From NCBI GenBank assembly GCA_011048855.1, contig DSCZ01000352.1, positions 1 through 11,758 of the forward strand: 11,758 nucleotides of DNA, in the 5' to 3' direction. A model generated the notes under the pieces. The model was given only the letters and a program-made list of their open reading frames with translations, did not search any database and had not been told where the DNA came from. Of this stretch, positions 1 to 7,360 are shown piece after piece (position 1 is the first letter of the stretch; each line of letters opens with the position of its first letter). This DNA comes from Desulfobacteraceae bacterium. Lineage in GTDB: Bacteria; Desulfobacterota; DSM-4660; Desulfatiglandales; Desulfatiglandaceae. The position numbers and the translations under genes are program-made.

Positions 1-571
1 AGACCGTCGAATTGTTCGGCTTTGTGGCTACCCTGGGCAATATTGTATATGGAGGTCTTTCCTCGCTACCGATCTCCTGGGTGAAGTATTTGGGGAAAAA
101 GAGGCTCGCAAGGGCGTATGGCTCGGTTTTTTTTCGATGATATTGATGACGGTGTCGATGCAGTTTGCATTGTGGTTCCAGCCACACGAAAGTGATTTTG
201 TGCATCCTGCCATGTCGACCATCTTCGGTTTCATGCCCCGTGTACTTCTTGCGAGCCTGGCGGCCTACCTGGTGTCACAGCATCACGATGTCTGGGCGTT
301 CCATTTCTGGCGCAACCGCTTAAAAGGCCGCCATTTATGGCTGCGTAACAATCTTTCCACGATGGTAAGCCAGGCTTTAGATTCGCTGGTTTTTGTCATG
401 CTCGCCTTTTACGGGGTTTTTGCAGGGCCGGTTCTTGTGTCGATTCTTTTTACCACCTATTTCGTGAAGATTCTGGTAGCGCTGCTCGATACACCTATAG
501 TTTACGCAGGTCGCTGGGCGTTGAAGCAGCACCTGATCAAATACGGCGACCTGAATTCGAGTGAAGGATGA
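1..571 (+). CDS. Queuosine precursor transporter (YhhQ/VUT family), cut by the window edge and apparently frameshifted
   Basis: This is an integral membrane protein of the DUF165/COG1738 family, whose studied members take up queuosine precursors (preQ0/preQ1 or queuine) for tRNA anticodon modification. The start lies outside the window. From position 3 to 59 one frame reads TVELFGFVATLGNIVYGGL. From position 59 the next frame continues with FLATDLLGEVFGEKEARKGV and stays open to the stop at 569-571. Joined, the two pieces match the family's usual order (an LFGF segment, then GN.(L/V)YG, FLATD and E..G..EAR), so one T appears to be missing from the T run at 58-60. About 189 residues are visible against roughly 210-240 for the family, so 20-50 N-terminal residues are outside. 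Several hydrophobic segments follow, with conserved-looking polar positions in the QALDS region and near the end. It may be a true pseudogene or carry a base-calling error; the family assignment is firm, its functional state is not. Confidence 0.85.
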   Translation, partial: DRRIVRLCGYPGQYCIWRSFLATDLLGEVFGEKEARKGVWLGFFSMILMTVSMQFALWFQPHESDFVHPAMSTIFGFMPRVLLASLAAYLVSQHHDVWAFHFWRNRLKGRHLWLRNNLSTMVSQALDSLVFVMLAFYGVFAGPVLVSILFTTYFVKILVALLDTPIVYAGRWALKQHLIKYGDLNSSEG

Positions 572-604
572 AGCGTAACGCAGCAGTTGGAATTTTTACG
601 ACGC

Positions 605-633
605 TTGAAAGATCGCAAAAACAGGTATATCAT
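605..633 (+). promoter_or_regulatory. Candidate sigma-70 promoter for the response regulator gene
   Basis: TTGAAA at 605-610 and TATCAT at 628-633 each match the -35 and -10 consensus at five of six positions, with a 17-bp spacer. The site lies in the 180-bp gap between the transporter and the response regulator, so it would give a leader of roughly 110 bases. This is a motif match only. Confidence 0.35.
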
Positions 634-710
634 TGATAATTAACCGCATGGCGTAGGATATGCGGAACTTTCCAGAAATGATGCCGATATTCCAGCAAAA
701 AACGTCGGAT

Positions 711-730
711 CCTCCCGGAGAAGTCGGAGG
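711..730 (+). repeat. Short inverted repeat in the response regulator leader
   Basis: CCTCC at 711-715 faces GGAGG at 726-730 across a ten-base loop that itself contains GGAG at 717-720. In RNA the CCUCC could pair with either purine-rich element. GGAGG ends 21 bases before the ATG at 752, too far to be its ribosome-binding site. The element used is more likely GGGG at 744-747. A regulatory role is speculative. Confidence 0.2.
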
Positions 731-751
731 CCTGGGACAAAGCGGGGTGTC

Positions 752-2167
752 ATGGACCGAATATTGATTGTAGACGATGAATCCCATATCCGCAATCTGC
801 TTTCCGATATTCTTGAAATAAGAGGCTATCAATGCCATTTGGCGGCAAGCGCCGCTGAAGCCCGTGAACTGCTGAAAAATAACGAATTTTCGCTCGTTCT
901 AAGCGATATCAATATGCCCGGAGAATCCGGGCTCGACCTTGTCCGATTCATGGTCGAAGCCTATCCTCTTACCGCGACTGTTATGGTCAGCGCGATTGAC
1001 GATCCATTGCTTGCAGAAGATGCCTTGAAAGCCGGGGTTTATGATTACATAACCAAGCCCTTTGAAATGAACGGCGTGTTGATCAGCGTTTCAAACGCCT
1101 TGCGGCGAAGGGAACTGGAGATCGAGAACAAAACCTATCAGGAAGGCCTCGAAAAGCAGGTCGCTGAACGAAGTGCCGCATTGATGGCCAGCGAAGCCCG
1201 GCTGCGAGCTATTTTCGAGGCCACCGCCCATGTGGCCTTCATTCTGGTCGAAGAAACCAGCAATGAAGCTTCAATTGTTGAATTCAGCCCAGGTGCCGAG
1301 CGCTTGCTCGGCTTCTCGGCTGGAGAAGTTACAGGCAAACGAGCATCAATTCTCGGCCTTCCCGACGAAATGCTGCTTGGAAACACCCTCGAAAGTTCGA
1401 AAGTCCAAGGTTTTGCCCATGAACTAAAAATGACCCATCGCTCAGGAAAAACCATCCCGGTTATGTTCACGGTTTATCCTGTCAGGGGGAACCAGGGCGA
1501 CGTCATAGCCAAGCTGGTGGTGATTGTCGATATTTCGGAACGTAAAAAGGTGGAACATGACCTGGAACAAAGCATGAAGAAGCTTGGAAGTGCCCTGGAA
1601 GGAACAATCCAGGCCGTCACCCGTACGGTTGAAACCAGGGACCCATACACGGCCGGGCACCAGCAGAGGGTTGCGGAGCTGGCTGCGGCGATAGGAACCG
1701 AGTTGAGCCTGAGTGAAAAAATGGTGAAAGGTCTTCACATGGCTGGTTTGATACACGATCTCGGAAAAGTGGCCATACCATCCGGGATCCTGAGCAAGCC
1801 CGGCAGAATCACCAACATCGAATTCGCATTGATAAAAACGCACCCAAGGGTTGGTTATGAGATCCTCAAAGACATAGAATTCCCCTGGCCGATCGCAAAG
1901 GTGGCCTTGCAGCACCATGAAAGAATCGACGGCACGGGCTACCCTTTCGGGCTGAGCGGCGATAAAATTATCCTTGAGGCCAGGATCCTGGCCGTGGCCG
2001 ATGTGGTGGAAGCAATGGCTTCCCACCGCCCTTACAGGTCTGCGCTTGGCATTGAAAAAGCACTGGAGGAGATTTCCGAAAACAGAGGATGTCTTTATGA
2101 TGAGGCGGCTGTGGATGCATGCATAAATTTATTCACCAAAAGAGGTTACAACTTGAATATGAGATAA
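752..2167 (+). CDS. Response regulator with REC, PAS and HD-GYP domains (probable cyclic-di-GMP phosphodiesterase)
   Basis: This is a 471-residue cytoplasmic signalling protein. Residues 1-120 form a receiver domain with the acidic pair D8/D9, phospho-acceptor D52 (VLSDINMPG), S80 at the switch position and K102 (TKPF). A short charged helix near 120-150 leads to a PAS-like sensor at about 148-265, ending in the typical VVIVDISERK. Residues 285-465 are an HD-GYP domain with H303 (AGHQQRVAEL), the metal pair H335/D336 in HDLGK, and a complete HHERIDGTGYP at 388-398. All expected catalytic motifs are present, so cyclic dinucleotide hydrolysis (c-di-GMP, possibly 3'3'-cGAMP) is likely. Phosphorylation and a PAS ligand would set its activity. 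No partner histidine kinase is in the window. The start is the only sensible ATG before the MDRILIVDDE opening; its Shine-Dalgarno (GGGG at 744-747) is weak. Confidence 0.93.
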   Translation: MDRILIVDDESHIRNLLSDILEIRGYQCHLAASAAEARELLKNNEFSLVLSDINMPGESGLDLVRFMVEAYPLTATVMVSAIDDPLLAEDALKAGVYDYITKPFEMNGVLISVSNALRRRELEIENKTYQEGLEKQVAERSAALMASEARLRAIFEATAHVAFILVEETSNEASIVEFSPGAERLLGFSAGEVTGKRASILGLPDEMLLGNTLESSKVQGFAHELKMTHRSGKTIPVMFTVYPVRGNQGDVIAKLVVIVDISERKKVEHDLEQSMKKLGSALEGTIQAVTRTVETRDPYTAGHQQRVAELAAAIGTELSLSEKMVKGLHMAGLIHDLGKVAIPSGILSKPGRITNIEFALIKTHPRVGYEILKDIEFPWPIAKVALQHHERIDGTGYPFGLSGDKIILEARILAVADVVEAMASHRPYRSALGIEKALEEISENRGCLYDEAAVDACINLFTKRGYNLNMR

Positions 2168-2176
2168 AATAAAAGA

Positions 2177-3055
2177 TCAGGGTTCAACAAGCTGCGCCTC
2201 CACCACACGATATCGCCTGCCATAGTCCCGGCTCCTTATACTCATAGAGAAGCGACCCATGGAATCCATCATCCGAAGCGCTTCCCCGGTATGCCAGGGT
2301 GCCGTTTCGATAAAGAGCCAGCCTCCGGGCGCTATATACGCAGGCGCAGCCTCAATGATCCTGCGAATGTCTTCCATCCCGTCATCGCCGGCCGTGAGCG
2401 CTGTTTCAGGTTCGTATCGCCTTACTTCCGCCTGAAGTTCCCGCCACTCCGCGGTCGACACATAAGGAGGGTTGGAGGCTATCACATCGAATCCCTCGCC
2501 CGGCTGGGAAAAAGGCTCCAGCCAGTCACCAATCAAAAAGGCGATTCTGTCCTTCAATCCATTATTTTCGGCATTTTTGCGGGCATAGGCAATAGCCTGC
2601 GAAGAAATGTCGGTTGCACAGATATACGCCCCCGGAAGCTCCGCGGCCAGCGCCACCGCTATCGCCCCGCATCCGGTGCCGAGATCAAGAATCCTGGGTC
2701 TTTCACCGCACTTTCCTTCGGACAAACGAACGAGAACACGTTCGACCAGCAGTTCGGTTTCCGGCCTGGGGATTAAAACGCCCGGGCCTACATTGAAAGA
2801 CATGGACCGAAACTCCTGGCTGCCGGTGATGTACTGAACGGGTTCCCTCGCCACCCGCCGTCTGATAAAATTCCTAAACCGTGAGATTTCGTTTTCGGTC
2901 AGTGGTTTTTCTCCATTCAGATAAAGATCCAGCCTTTCCACACTAAGACTGTGAGACAGCAGGATCTCAGCGGTAAGCCTGGGTTGATCGATTTTTTTCA
3001 GTTTGAGGTAATCCGACGAAACTTTCAGAAGCTCCGTTATAGTCATCGGAGACAT
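2177..3055 (-). CDS. prmC: Peptide chain release factor N5-glutamine methyltransferase PrmC (HemK)
   Basis: PrmC transfers a methyl group from S-adenosylmethionine to the glutamine of the GGQ motif in release factors, which raises their peptidyl-tRNA hydrolysis activity. Counting from the ATG at 3055, the protein has 292 residues. A helical N-terminal substrate-binding domain (about 1-80) precedes a Rossmann methyltransferase domain with LIPRPETE near 94-101, the SAM loop DLGTGCG at 124-130 and the catalytic NPPY at 195-198. A GTG at 3070 is also in frame but overlaps the AAAAGGAG Shine-Dalgarno (3070-3077), so I prefer the ATG, 14 bases downstream of it; a third choice is the ATG at 3046. 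The gene follows prfA with a four-base gap, placing modifier and target in one transcript. It ends nine bases from the convergent response regulator, with no terminator visible. Confidence 0.96.
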   Translation of the reverse strand: MSPMTITELLKVSSDYLKLKKIDQPRLTAEILLSHSLSVERLDLYLNGEKPLTENEISRFRNFIRRRVAREPVQYITGSQEFRSMSFNVGPGVLIPRPETELLVERVLVRLSEGKCGERPRILDLGTGCGAIAVALAAELPGAYICATDISSQAIAYARKNAENNGLKDRIAFLIGDWLEPFSQPGEGFDVIASNPPYVSTAEWRELQAEVRRYEPETALTAGDDGMEDIRRIIEAAPAYIAPGGWLFIETAPWHTGEALRMMDSMGRFSMSIRSRDYGRRYRVVEAQLVEP

Positions 3056-3059
3056 AAAA

Positions 3060-4127
3060 TTACGAAGCACTCCTTTTGAGTTCTTCGGCCTGAAAATAGG
3101 TGATGATCGGATCTATCATCTGGTCAAGATCCCCCTGTATTATTCCTTCGAGTTTATAGAGGGTAAGCCCTATTCTATGATCCGTGCATCGACCCTGGGG
3201 AAAATTATAAGTCCGTATGCGCTCGCTTCTGTCTCCTGAGCCAACCATCGTCCGGCGTTCCTCTGAAATCCGGCTGTGTTGTTCAGCGCGCTCCATATCC
3301 AGCAACCTCGATAGAAGAACTTTCATGGCTTTGGCTTTGTTTTTATGCTGGGATTTCTCATCCTGGCAGGTGACAACAAGCCCTGTGGGAAGATGAGTGA
3401 TACGAACCGCCGAATCGGTGGTATTTACATGCTGCCCGCCGCATCCCGAAGATCGATAAACATCTATACGCAGATCGTCGGGATTTATTTCGACATCTAT
3501 CTCTTCGGCTTCGGGAAGAACCGCAACGGTAACTGCCGAGGTGTGAATGCGCCCCTGGGTTTCAGTTTCAGGCACCCTTTGAACCCTGTGAACGCCTCCC
3601 TCATATTTAAGGCGGCTGTAAACATGGTCGCCCTCTACGAGGGCTATCACTTCCTTGAATCCCCCGATACCTGTAATGTTGCTGCTTAAAAGCTCGGTCC
3701 GCCAGCCCTTGATCTCAGCATATCGGCAGTACATCCGGAAAAGATCCGCAGCGAACAGAGCAGCCTCCTCTCCCCCGGTACCGGCCCTGATCTCCAGGAT
3801 TGTGTTCCGTTCGTCATGGGGGTCCTTCGGCAGAAGCAATACCCGGATGCGCTCCTCCAGAGATTCCATCCGCTCTTCCAGTTCCGAGATTTCATCTCTC
3901 GCAAGTTTGGACATTTCCGGATCAGGATCGCTCAGGAGTGAGCGGTTTGCCTCTATTTCCTCCCGGATCGCCTTCATTTCCCGGAAGGTGCCCACAATCG
4001 GCTCCAGACCCCTGTGCTCCTTGGCATATTTCTGGTAGAGTTTTTGATCCTTGATTACATCGGGTAGAGCCAGGTTTCCCTCCAGCTCATCGAACCGAGC
4101 TTCAATTTCTTCAACCCTCGGGAACAT
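3060..4127 (-). CDS. prfA: Peptide chain release factor 1 (RF1)
   Basis: RF1 recognises UAA and UAG stop codons in the ribosomal A site and triggers release of the finished peptide. The 355 residues match the family length. A coiled helical N-terminal region (1-100) is followed by the RAGTGGEEA segment (114-122). The codon-recognition tripeptide PET (186-188) is of the RF1 PxT type, not the SPF of RF2. The catalytic GGQ is at 230-232 in [17 protein letters not shown]. The C-terminal region carries the basic helices and the YNFPQGR.TDHR segment typical of RF1. The ATG shares a base with the rpmE stop (TAATG), and no Shine-Dalgarno precedes it, which points to translational coupling. prmC, which modifies the GGQ glutamine, lies immediately downstream. 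RF1 identity is firm. Confidence 0.98.
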   Translation of the reverse strand: MFPRVEEIEARFDELEGNLALPDVIKDQKLYQKYAKEHRGLEPIVGTFREMKAIREEIEANRSLLSDPDPEMSKLARDEISELEERMESLEERIRVLLLPKDPHDERNTILEIRAGTGGEEAALFAADLFRMYCRYAEIKGWRTELLSSNITGIGGFKEVIALVEGDHVYSRLKYEGGVHRVQRVPETETQGRIHTSAVTVAVLPEAEEIDVEINPDDLRIDVYRSSGCGGQHVNTTDSAVRITHLPTGLVVTCQDEKSQHKNKAKAMKVLLSRLLDMERAEQHSRISEERRTMVGSGDRSERIRTYNFPQGRCTDHRIGLTLYKLEGIIQGDLDQMIDPIITYFQAEELKRSAS

Positions 4128-4345
4128 TACTGCTGTGCTTTATCATTGAATTTAGCGTATTTGCGCCTGAAACGCTCCACCCTTCCGGCTGAGTCGACCA
4201 GCTTTTGCTTGCCGGTGAAGAACGGGTGGCACTGCGAACAGATTTCAACATGAATCTCTTCAGCTGTCGATCCGGTCTGAAATTCATTGCCGCACGCGCA
4301 GCGTGCGGTTGTTGAAAAATAGCGTGGGTGAATTCCTTTTTTCAT
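4127..4345 (-). CDS. rpmE: 50S ribosomal protein L31, zinc-binding form
   Basis: L31 is a 72-residue protein of the large subunit that helps bridge the two subunits. Four cysteines, C16 and C18 (CAC) and C36 and C39 (CSQC), form the zinc ribbon of the C+ type. The opening MKKGIHP and the later [16 protein letters not shown] block are diagnostic. The start is supported by AAGGAG at 4357-4362, 11 bases upstream. The gene is separated from rho by 96 bases containing a possible terminator, so it may open its own transcript with prfA and prmC. Zinc-free paralogues are usually induced by zinc starvation; this cysteine-containing form is normally the constitutive one. Confidence 0.98.
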   Translation of the reverse strand: MKKGIHPRYFSTTARCACGNEFQTGSTAEEIHVEICSQCHPFFTGKQKLVDSAGRVERFRRKYAKFNDKAQQ

Positions 4346-4419
4346 TATACTGGAATCTCCTTTTATTTAAAATATCACATCGGAGCATAAAAAAGCTCAT
4401 GATCAATAGATGTACCAAT

Positions 4420-4450
4420 AAAAAACGAGGAAGCGACAAGGTCACTCGCT
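4420..4450 (-). terminator. Possible intrinsic terminator overlapping the rho stop codon
   Basis: Read on the minus strand, the end of rho gives AGTGAC-CTT-GTCGCT (4446-4432), six pairs including one G-T with a three-base loop. An alternative outer pairing, CGAG (4448-4445) with CTCG (4429-4426), abuts a run of six T (4425-4420). The rho TGA lies inside the stem. The hairpin is modest, so this is tentative. If real, it would separate rho from rpmE-prfA-prmC. Confidence 0.35.
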
Positions 4451-5689
4451 CATAGAATCTAGAAACTCTTGATTATCTTTTGTTCCTTTAATTTTTTCAA
4501 GCAAAAATTCCATGCTGTCCACCGGAGTCAATGGGGCGAGCAATTTTCTGAGAATCCATATCCTGTTCAAAACCGTCTGTTCTATAAGAAGTTCTTCTTT
4601 TCTGGTACCGGACCTGTTTATGTCGATCGAAGGGAATACCCTCCTGTCGCTAAGTTTCCGATCCAGATGGATTTCCATGTTTCCGGTTCCTTTGAATTCC
4701 TCGAAAATCACCTCGTCCATTCTGCTTCCGGTATCTATCAATGCAGTGGCGATTATCGTCAGACTCCCGCCTTCCTCCACATTTCGTGCTGCGCCGAAAA
4801 ATCTTTTTGGTTTGTGCAGTGCATTCGAATCGAGCCCACCTGAAAGAATTTTCCCGCTGGGCGGAACAACAGCATTATAGGCCCTGGCAAGTCGCGTGAT
4901 GCTGTCAAGCAGTATCAGCACATCCAGTTTGTGTTCGACAAGCCTTTTTGCTTTCTCGATAACCATTTCCGCCACCTGAACATGGCGTTGCGGCGGCTCG
5001 TCGAACGTTGAACTGATCACTTCCGCTTCCACCGATCGAGCCATATCCGTAACCTCTTCGGGGCGCTCATCTATCAGCAGCACAATTTTATGAATGCCAG
5101 GATCATTTGCCGTCACACTGTTGGCGATGTTCTGGAGCAGCATCGTTTTCCCTGTCCGGGGAGGAGCCACGATCAACCCCCTTTGCCCCTTGCCTATCGG
5201 AGTCATCAGGTCCATTATTCGAGAGGAGAGGTTTTCCGGACGACTCTCCAGCCTGATTCGATCGTCGGGATAAAGCGGGATCAAATTGTCGAAAAGAATC
5301 TTTTCCCGTGCAATTTCCGGGTCCTCGTGGTTGACCTTCTCAACCTTCAAAAGAGCGAAGTAACGCTCTGAATCCTTCGGGGGACGGATTTGGCCGGCAA
5401 TGGTGTCGCCTTTTCTCAAGTTGAAACGCCGGATCTGCGATGGGGAAACATAAATATCGTCCGGGCCCGGTAGATAATTGGCATCCGGAGCCCGCAAAAA
5501 CCCGAACCCGTCTGGAAGTATTTCCAGAACTCCTTCCCCACTGATAAAGCCGTTACGTTCCGAATGCGCCTGAAGCAGCGAAAAAATAAGTTCCTGCTTG
5601 GGCATACCGGAGGCCCCTTCGATGTTGAAATCCTTTGCCATAGTTGTAAGTTCACTGATTTTAAGCTTTTTTAATTCAACAAGATTCAT
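4442..5689 (-). CDS. rho: Transcription termination factor Rho
   Basis: Rho is a hexameric RNA-dependent ATPase that binds C-rich nascent RNA and dislodges RNA polymerase. The 415 residues are the compact standard form, with no large N-terminal insertion. Residues 1-45 are the Rho N-terminal helical domain. Residues 48-120 form the cold-shock-like primary RNA-binding site with the RNP1-like DGFGFLR at 60-66. The P-loop is [12 protein letters not shown] (171-182), which reads RT where E. coli has KA. The DERPEEVTD block is at 207-215 and Walker [19 protein letters not shown] at 255-272. The Q-loop/R-loop region follows, with [20 protein letters not shown] near 283-302 and [20 protein letters not shown] near 334-353. 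CGGAG at 5697-5701 sits seven bases before the ATG. The gene lies 31 bases after the rluD-like gene and probably shares the carD transcript. Confidence 0.98.
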   Translation of the reverse strand: MNLVELKKLKISELTTMAKDFNIEGASGMPKQELIFSLLQAHSERNGFISGEGVLEILPDGFGFLRAPDANYLPGPDDIYVSPSQIRRFNLRKGDTIAGQIRPPKDSERYFALLKVEKVNHEDPEIAREKILFDNLIPLYPDDRIRLESRPENLSSRIMDLMTPIGKGQRGLIVAPPRTGKTMLLQNIANSVTANDPGIHKIVLLIDERPEEVTDMARSVEAEVISSTFDEPPQRHVQVAEMVIEKAKRLVEHKLDVLILLDSITRLARAYNAVVPPSGKILSGGLDSNALHKPKRFFGAARNVEEGGSLTIIATALIDTGSRMDEVIFEEFKGTGNMEIHLDRKLSDRRVFPSIDINRSGTRKEELLIEQTVLNRIWILRKLLAPLTPVDSMEFLLEKIKGTKDNQEFLDSMSE

Positions 5690-5720
5690 TATACAGCTCC
5701 GTTAATATGTTGTATTGTTC

Positions 5721-6689
5721 TTACCTGTAAACCGAATCCAGCACCTGTAGCACCGAATTGAAATCCTCCGGCAGGCGGGATGTAAACGTCATCCTCGTTC
5801 CGTTATCCGGATGGATAAAAACCAGCTGTAAAGCATGAAGCAGATGCCTCGAAAGAGACGGGAGAATCCCCGCAGCCCTTAACGAGTGACCGTTCCACCG
5901 CGGCATTCCCCGGCCGTAAACCTCATCTCCGACCACCGGGAAACCCATGTGAGCCATATGGACTCTAATCTGGTGGGTCCTCCCGGTCTTGAGCTGCAGT
6001 TCAATCTCGGCGAAATCCTCCCCGTAAACTCTTTTCTTTTCCCAGAGGGTCAGAGCATGCCTCCCCTGGCAAGGCGGACGTACGGACATCTGTTTGCGTT
6101 TTACCGGATGCCTGCCTATCGCGAAGTTTAAAGCTCCGTGTGTTCCCGGCGGAACACCGTGCACAAGTGCCAGGTAGGTTTTTTCTACTGTACCGGAAGC
6201 AAACTGCTTAGAGAGGTTCTCGTGAACCCTGTCGTTTTTAGCAGCCACCAGCACCCCCGAAGTTTGCTTGTCCAGCCTGTGCACGATGCCCGGCCTCAGC
6301 TCGCCCCCAATCCCGGAAAGATCATTACAATGATGCAAAAGCCCGTGCACCAGCGTCCCGTGTTGATTGCCGGGGGCCGGGTGAACCACCAGGCCCGCCG
6401 GTTTGTCGACGACTATTATCGACGGGTCTTCATAGAGAATTTCAAACTCCACCGCTTCGGCCTCCAGGGATGAAACCGGTGGTGGTGGATCAATGAAGAT
6501 GCAATCACCCAGGTGTAGCGGGCGGCTCGGTTTAGTCTTCTGATCGTTGACCCTGATATGCCCTTGCTTTATCAGGCACTGCAGCCTCGACCGAGAAAAC
6601 TCGATGCACTCGTCAGCGAGAAAGACATCAAGCCGCACTCCCTCCCGGCCTTGTTCGTTGAAAAGCAATTCTTTAGAATCATGAGTCAC
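5721..6689 (-). CDS. rluD: RluA-family 23S rRNA pseudouridine synthase, RluD-like
   Basis: This 322-residue enzyme isomerises uridines in large-subunit rRNA; RluD acts on helix 69 at the decoding-centre bridge. An S4 RNA-binding domain occupies about 18-66, with the R.DVFLA and SRS.LQ..I..G.IRVN pattern. The catalytic domain has YEDPSIIVVDKPAGLVVHPA near 86-105 and the signature HRLDKQTSG at 137-145, whose D140 is the nucleophile. RTHQIRVHMA and GDEVYG-like blocks follow. S4 plus RluA architecture and length favour RluD, but RluC or another paralogue is possible, so the symbol is provisional. The start is a GTG at 6689, with no in-frame ATG nearby and no clear Shine-Dalgarno. It lies 15 bases after the carD stop, consistent with coupled translation. 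Confidence 0.93.
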   Translation of the reverse strand: MTHDSKELLFNEQGREGVRLDVFLADECIEFSRSRLQCLIKQGHIRVNDQKTKPSRPLHLGDCIFIDPPPPVSSLEAEAVEFEILYEDPSIIVVDKPAGLVVHPAPGNQHGTLVHGLLHHCNDLSGIGGELRPGIVHRLDKQTSGVLVAAKNDRVHENLSKQFASGTVEKTYLALVHGVPPGTHGALNFAIGRHPVKRKQMSVRPPCQGRHALTLWEKKRVYGEDFAEIELQLKTGRTHQIRVHMAHMGFPVVGDEVYGRGMPRWNGHSLRAAGILPSLSRHLLHALQLVFIHPDNGTRMTFTSRLPEDFNSVLQVLDSVYR

Positions 6690-6704
6690 TTGCGGATGCG
6701 GCAG

Positions 6705-7184
6705 TCAGGCAAATATCTGTTCAAGGTCCTTTTCAATCTGATCTTCCTCCACTTGCCTGGCGAGGGAGATTTCCTTAACGAGCAGATTTTTCGCGGTATC
6801 GAGCATTTTTCTCTCGCCGAAAGACAATTCCTTGCTGACTTTCAGCATCAGAAGATCCCGGTATACTTCTGCAACTTCAAACACGGAACCGGTTTTGATT
6901 TTTTCCATGTAATCACGATAACGGCGATTCCATGTCTGGTTGTCGGCGACCATATTTCGTTCTTTGAGAATCGAATAAAGTCTGGGGACGTCATCCTCGT
7001 CGATAATTTCCCTGAGCCCCACCGTGTCGACATTTCCGGTGGGAATCATAATGATCATGTCATTGTCGAGAATCCTCATGACATAGAAATCCTGCTTGCA
7101 CCCGGAAATCTCCTGGCTTTCGATCCTCTCGATCACCCCGACTCCATGTGCAGGATACACGGCTAAATCGTGCACCTTGAACAT
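6705..7184 (-). CDS. carD: CarD/CdnL-family RNA polymerase-binding transcription factor
   Basis: CarD-family proteins bind the polymerase beta subunit and stabilise the open promoter complex, notably at rRNA promoters. In Myxococcus the homologue is CdnL. The 159 residues are the family's usual length. Residues 1-60 form the Tudor-like polymerase-interaction domain, with the characteristic opening F..HD.AVYPAHGVG.IE and a D.M..MIP strand. The rest is the helical DNA-binding domain, with W85 in the NQTWNRRYRDYMEKIKTG segment; the equivalent tryptophan wedges into the minor groove at the edge of the bubble. A GGGGG run about seven bases upstream may serve as ribosome-binding site. It is the first gene after the hppA spacer and probably heads carD-rluD-rho, placing an initiation factor and a termination factor together. 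Family identity is firm; regulatory targets are unknown. Confidence 0.96.
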   Translation of the reverse strand: MFKVHDLAVYPAHGVGVIERIESQEISGCKQDFYVMRILDNDMIIMIPTGNVDTVGLREIIDEDDVPRLYSILKERNMVADNQTWNRRYRDYMEKIKTGSVFEVAEVYRDLLMLKVSKELSFGERKMLDTAKNLLVKEISLARQVEEDQIEKDLEQIFA

Positions 7185-7207
7185 CTAACGACCCCCACAC
7201 TCACAAC

Positions 7208-7235
7208 AGAATACAAACAGCCAGGGCACCGGCAA
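7208..7235 (-). promoter_or_regulatory. Weak candidate promoter for carD
   Basis: On the minus strand, TTGCCG (7235-7230) and TATTCT (7213-7208) are separated by 16 bases and each match the sigma-70 consensus at four of six positions. It sits about 25 bases before the carD start. The match is poor, but the 176-bp spacer makes a promoter here reasonable. Confidence 0.22.
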
Positions 7236-7297
7236 AATAAACCGGGGCGACGTGTCACGCATTGAAAGGCGGTTAAAATGAAACGCGCCGAACTCAT

Positions 7298-7338
7298 AGT
7301 GCCTGAATGCGTCTGGTATTCGATCGCATTCAGGCACT
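7298..7338 (-). repeat. Perfect 14-bp inverted repeat between hppA and carD
   Basis: AGTGCCTGAATGCG at 7298-7311 is exactly complementary to CGCATTCAGGCACT at 7325-7338, with a 13-base loop. In RNA from either strand it would form a strong hairpin, starting 22 bases after the hppA stop. On the minus strand the hairpin is followed by ATGAGTTCGG and on the plus strand by CCACTTATGC. Neither is a T tract, so it is not a textbook intrinsic terminator. It could protect the hppA mRNA 3' end, assist termination, bind a dimeric protein, or belong to a dispersed repeat family. Confidence 0.85.
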
Positions 7339-7360
7339 CCACTTATGCGTTATCATACTA

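Noticed and set aside
572..751. Small RNA, riboswitch or sigma-54 promoter upstream of the response regulator
   Set aside because: No preQ1 or c-di-GMP riboswitch features and no GG-N10-GC type -24/-12 element could be recognised.
1442..2026. Minus-strand open frame of 194 codons opposite the HD-GYP domain
   Set aside because: It lies within the response regulator, whose motifs are complete; the antisense product resembles nothing known to me.
6558..7166. Plus-strand open frame of 202 codons opposite carD and the rluD-like gene
   Set aside because: It crosses two well-supported minus-strand genes and shows no family resemblance, so it is treated as a shadow.
7228..7246. CCGG-N9-CCGG in the carD leader as a regulatory hairpin or operator
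   Set aside because: Four-base self-complementary arms are expected by chance; nothing else supports a function.
7298..7338. Inverted repeat as a standard intrinsic terminator
   Set aside because: The stem is excellent, but neither strand has a T tract directly after it, so it is listed as a repeat of unknown role.
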